Translations under genes and position numbers: made by a program
In this document: piece after piece, positions 61,390 through 64,000 of the stretch
Layout of the letters: every line of letters starts with the position of its first letter
Position numbering within the stretch: position 1 is the stretch's first letter
Origin: Thermococcus sp. JdF3
GTDB lineage: Archaea; Methanobacteriota_B; Thermococci; Thermococcales; Thermococcaceae
Length of the DNA: 64,000 bases
Direction: 5' to 3'
NCBI RefSeq assembly: GCF_012027495.1
Contig: NZ_SNUK01000006.1
Location: forward strand, 62,001-126,000
The notes under the pieces: generated by a model
The model's database searches: none
What the model saw: the letters and a program-made list of their open reading frames with translations, nothing else
Told to the model about the DNA's origin: nothing

Positions 61390-62008
61390 TCGCTCCACCT
61401 TCCTTTTTTACTTTCAGGCCGTCCCGTGATATGTGGAACACCATCGAGGCGATTTCCTCGAGCATCGCCAGGTGTTCACTTCTCAGAACGCCCGCGTTTA
61501 TAAAGTGTATCCCCACCCAGTCCTCCAGGGGTATCGTGCTGATGCCGGTTAGTATGGCCTTTATCGCCTCGTCCCCACCGAAGTGTATGTAGTGGCCGAG
61601 CCCGAAGGTGATGAAGTACTCCGGCTTTGTGGGGGAATGGCTTATCCTGCTGACGATGGCGTAGTAGTTCTTCAGGAACGTGTGTGAATCGTAGGCCGGA
61701 ACCACCTCCCCTATAACGTCGCCGTAGCTGGTGGAGCCGGGGCCTATCTTCACGACCTTTATTTTCTTAATGAGTTCTATTACTCCCGAGTACTCCTTTC
61801 CGGAGACCTTTCGGGTGTAGTTTCTGAAGAGAATACCCCCGATGCCAAAGAAATCTGCCACGACGACCCCGTCCCTCTCAACGAGTGCCGGCAAAAGGAC
61901 GCCCCACGAGAACTCTTCCACCGGATACGTGGGGGCGTACTCGAGCAGAATAACGTCTCCCCGGTTGGCCTTGCCGAAGATGTACTTCTCGAAGATGGGG
62001 ATGTCCAC
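61370..62008 (-). CDS. DUF257-like protein, Thermococcales-specific
   Basis: A 212-residue protein with a RecA/KaiC-like alternating pattern (FGKANRGDVILLEYAPTYPV, VVADFFGIGGILFRNY, FINAGVLRSEHLAMLEEIAS) but no intact P-loop, matching my memory of DUF257, a family found almost only in Thermococcales and of unknown function. GGTGAG precedes the GTG chosen as start (VDIPIFEKY); ten upstream codons are open. Co-transcribed with trmI by overlap. Confidence 0.65.
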   Translation of the reverse strand: MDIPIFEKYIFGKANRGDVILLEYAPTYPVEEFSWGVLLPALVERDGVVVADFFGIGGILFRNYTRKVSGKEYSGVIELIKKIKVVKIGPGSTSYGDVIGEVVPAYDSHTFLKNYYAIVSRISHSPTKPEYFITFGLGHYIHFGGDEAIKAILTGISTIPLEDWVGIHFINAGVLRSEHLAMLEEIASMVFHISRDGLKVKKEGGAIDQGRG

Positions 62009-62065
62009 ACGACTCACCAAAAGGGTTTTTAATGGCACTTCTTTTAAATCTTGTCAGGTGGGAGG

Positions 62066-62413
62066 ATGAGAAAGTTCGTGGTGTGGCCCAGCGAGCTCGA
62101 CGCAAGGCTCAGCAGGCGCTACGGAAGGGCTGTGAGCAGGGAACTTGCCATCGACGGACCGAAGGTTCAGGAGATAGCCGATGCCGCGCTGGCCCTCGGG
62201 ATGAGGGTGATCGAGCTCGATGAGGAGAAACTCAACCCCCGGCTGGCAGGTCTCGACGATGAGTACAGGCTCAGGGGAATGCTCCGAATCGAGAGCAGGC
62301 ACCCTAAGGGCAAATCCCTGCGGATGCTTGGGCAGAAAATCAGGGAAATCAGAAAGACCCAGGTTAAGCCCCGGGGCAAGAAGAAACGCAAATCCGGGAA
62401 GAAAAAGAGGTGA
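62066..62413 (+). CDS. srp19: Signal recognition particle 19 kDa protein
   Basis: A 115-residue SRP19: start RKFVVWPSELDARLSRRYGR, HPKGKSLRMLGQKI and a Lys-rich tail of about 20 residues. It binds helices 6 and 8 of SRP RNA and prepares it for SRP54. GGTGGGAGG sits before the ATG. The 7S RNA itself is not in the window. Confidence 0.93.
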   Translation: MRKFVVWPSELDARLSRRYGRAVSRELAIDGPKVQEIADAALALGMRVIELDEEKLNPRLAGLDDEYRLRGMLRIESRHPKGKSLRMLGQKIREIRKTQVKPRGKKKRKSGKKKR

Positions 62414-62659
62414 TCACTCCTCTTCTTCCATTTCTACGACTATGGCAGTGGTGGTATCGATAACGCCGTCAATGTTGTGTATGTCGTGGAGTATCTTCCT
62501 GGTGAGCTCGCCGAGGTCCTTCGCCTCGATGTGGACTATAGCATCGTAGGGGCCGGTGACGGCGTCGGCCTTGGTAACGCCCGGAATCTGCTTGAGCGCC
62601 TCTATGACGCTCTCGACTTTCCCAATCTCAACGGTCAGTAAAACGTACGACCTAACCAT
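62414..62659 (-). CDS. Stand-alone RAM domain protein (demi-Lrp/AsnC)
   Basis: An 81-residue ligand-binding domain of the Lrp/AsnC type without the DNA-binding half (SYVLLTVEIGKVESVIEALK, then VTGPYDAIVHIEAKDLGE). Such demi-FFRPs from Pyrococcus form ring assemblies and bind amino acids; they may modulate full-length Lrp proteins such as the FL11-like one at 12017. It directly abuts the end of srp19, tail to tail. Confidence 0.85.
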   Translation of the reverse strand: MVRSYVLLTVEIGKVESVIEALKQIPGVTKADAVTGPYDAIVHIEAKDLGELTRKILHDIHNIDGVIDTTTAIVVEMEEEE

Positions 62660-62885
62660 TTTTCATCACCGCGGAAAGGCTTTACGTCTCTATCTAGCCC
62701 TCCAACTCATTTAAGCTTTTCGTAGTTTTTTCGGATATCTTTGGGGAGTTGCATATTGAGAACGCTGCCTATAAGTAACCAGTAGTGCGCTTAAGGGGCT
62801 TACACGGCACTAAAAGTGGTATCGAAAGATTTATTACCTCATCAATCCTATAGAACATGCCCTTAATGTACAGGGGTGGATATTA

Positions 62886-64000
62886 ATGAAGGCCAAAGGT
62901 TCAATAGCCCTGTTAGTGGTTTTTTTGGTGGTTTTTTCTGTTGCAGCCAGCGGCTGTATAGGTGGAAATACTGGGGAGACAACCACCATTCCGCAGAGCA
63001 CCACTGGAAGTCCGACGGGTACCCAGACCACGTCTTCTGAGACGACTTCAGGCGGCACCACCGCGACATCAAGCCAGTCGGCCACCCAGACGCAGGCCCC
63101 CGCGGAGGTAAAGCCCGGGATACTGGAGATGGGTGACGTCTACGTTGTCGTTACCGACAAGAGCGTCGTGGTCGTCGGCCCGAAGGGCGCCAGCCCGACC
63201 GTTGACATCCCGAGCGACAGGAGGGTCATAAAGGTCGAGTACGAGGTTGACACCGCCAACACCCCGGACGTCAAGACCCTCATGGAGAAGGGTCAGGGAT
63301 TCGGTGCCATCGATCCTGCCTTCTTCCGTGATGAGCACGTCGATGCCCTCGTTGTGGCCGCCAGGCGCCAGACCGACCCAACCATAAGGACCGAGTTATT
63401 TAAGGCTGTTTACATGCTCGGAAACAAGCTCGCCCCGGAGGTTATCCTCGGTCAGAACAAGCAGCTCCGCGTTTACTGGGACTGGGTCAAGGGCAGATAC
63501 TACCACCCGACCCTTGCGGAGCGGTATGACCTCCTCACCGAGGACTCCAATGCTCCCTCCGTCAAGATCGGTATCAAGGACTACAAGAACGACCCCGAGA
63601 CCTACACCATAGCCACCATTGGCTGGCCGGAGAGCTTTGACCCGGCCATGACCTACGAGACCTTCGGATGGGAGATCTGGCACGAGGTCGGAGACACCCT
63701 CGTCACCTACTGGAAGGAGGAAACCGAAGAGGTCAGCCCGGACCTCGCCGTTGCCTGGGCCCACAACGAGGACGGTACCGAGTGGTACTTCCTCATCCGC
63801 GGCGGTGTCCAGGCCTACGACCCGTGGGACGACAAGACCTACCCGATCGACGCCACCGACGTTGCCTTCACCTTCCTCCGCGTTGCAAGGCTCGGACACA
63901 GCGTCAGCTGGATGGTTAGCAGTTTCATGGACGTTAACAACTCCGCCGCCATCACCGAGGACGAGTTCGACCAGTACCTCAAGGAGCACCCGCTCGTCGC
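62886..64000 (+). CDS. Peptide/solute ABC transporter substrate-binding lipoprotein, 3' end outside the window
   Basis: The frame runs from ATG 62886 (GGTGGATATTA upstream) off the window end; 371 codons are visible. A lipoprotein signal ends in AASGC (lipid Cys24), followed by a Thr/Ser/Gly-rich linker (25-70) that spans the S-layer side. Residues about 150-210 (RRQTDPTIRTELFKAVYML, LRVYWDWVKGRYYHPT) match the C-terminal lobe of SBP_bac_5 proteins, while residues 235-371 (YTIATIGWPESFDPAMTYET onward) match the N-terminal lobe. So the protein looks permuted or partly duplicated. TATA is GATTTATTAC about 55 bases upstream. Confidence 0.85.
   Translation, partial: MKAKGSIALLVVFLVVFSVAASGCIGGNTGETTTIPQSTTGSPTGTQTTSSETTSGGTTATSSQSATQTQAPAEVKPGILEMGDVYVVVTDKSVVVVGPKGASPTVDIPSDRRVIKVEYEVDTANTPDVKTLMEKGQGFGAIDPAFFRDEHVDALVVAARRQTDPTIRTELFKAVYMLGNKLAPEVILGQNKQLRVYWDWVKGRYYHPTLAERYDLLTEDSNAPSVKIGIKDYKNDPETYTIATIGWPESFDPAMTYETFGWEIWHEVGDTLVTYWKEETEEVSPDLAVAWAHNEDGTEWYFLIRGGVQAYDPWDDKTYPIDATDVAFTFLRVARLGHSVSWMVSSFMDVNNSAAITEDEFDQYLKEHPLV

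Overview
The window is a stretch of chromosome from a hyperthermophilic archaeon of the order Thermococcales, most likely a GC-rich Thermococcus. The evidence is direct: an archaeal TATA-binding protein, Nop56-like protein plus fibrillarin, MBF1, SRP19, FL11-like Lrp/AsnC regulator, KptA, pyruvoyl arginine decarboxylase, ribose-1,5-bisphosphate isomerase, indolepyruvate:ferredoxin oxidoreductase beside an ADP-forming acyl-CoA synthetase subunit, an Nfn-type transhydrogenase, and GGTGAT-type ribosome binding sites with TTTATA-type promoters throughout. No rRNA, tRNA or CRISPR array was recognised. Genes are densely packed, with many 1-20 base overlaps.

Layout. 1-5 kb: end of an EEP-fold hydrolase, kptA, an MFS carrier, an AT-rich secreted protein, a relic IS200/IS605-type end and galK. 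5-10 kb: a proline-utilisation block (flavoprotein beta and alpha subunits, Na+/proline symporter and its small partner peptide). 10-15 kb: UPF0175 protein with a truncated PIN toxin, TGS GTPase, FL11-like regulator, PfpI, a PspC/small membrane protein/CitG-like run and a predicted A-domain (family 4) encapsulin. 15-24 kb: three paralogous secreted proteins of unknown function, interleaved with SnatA/MarC, OsmC, a radical SAM protein, a C26 amidotransferase, an aminotransferase and R15P isomerase. 24-31 kb: nop56-flpA, the HMG-CoA synthase/thiolase/DUF35 mevalonate entry operon, acetyltransferase, MBF1, DUF356-like protein and TBP. 31-38 kb: a palindrome-bracketed STAND-like ATPase, iorBA with ACD alpha, and a second Na+/solute symporter. 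38-48 kb: metallo-beta-lactamase hydrolase, a membrane-spanning regulator, a run of unknown genes with creatininase, glycosyltransferase, UbiA and spermidine synthase, then arginine decarboxylase and a CPA2 antiporter. 48-52 kb: an eight-gene Mrp-type antiporter operon. 53-57 kb: an AT-rich restriction-modification island with relics on both flanks and a second ATPase. 58-64 kb: NfnLS, TrmI, DUF257-like protein, SRP19, a stand-alone RAM domain and the start of a peptide-binding lipoprotein.

How it fits together: peptide and amino-acid catabolism dominates (proline oxidation, aryl-pyruvate oxidation by IorAB feeding ACD alpha, aminotransferase, SnatA, peptide-binding protein), coupled to NADPH/ferredoxin balancing by NfnLS and to Na+ gradients through symporters and antiporters. 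The least explained items are the three-paralog secreted family, whose two transcription units share a nearly identical 54-bp leader carrying a TGM-like operator (TrmBL1/Tgr site), the ATPase cassette bounded by pairs of 16-bp palindromes, a structured non-coding locus at 53.1-53.25 kb, and several gene relics.
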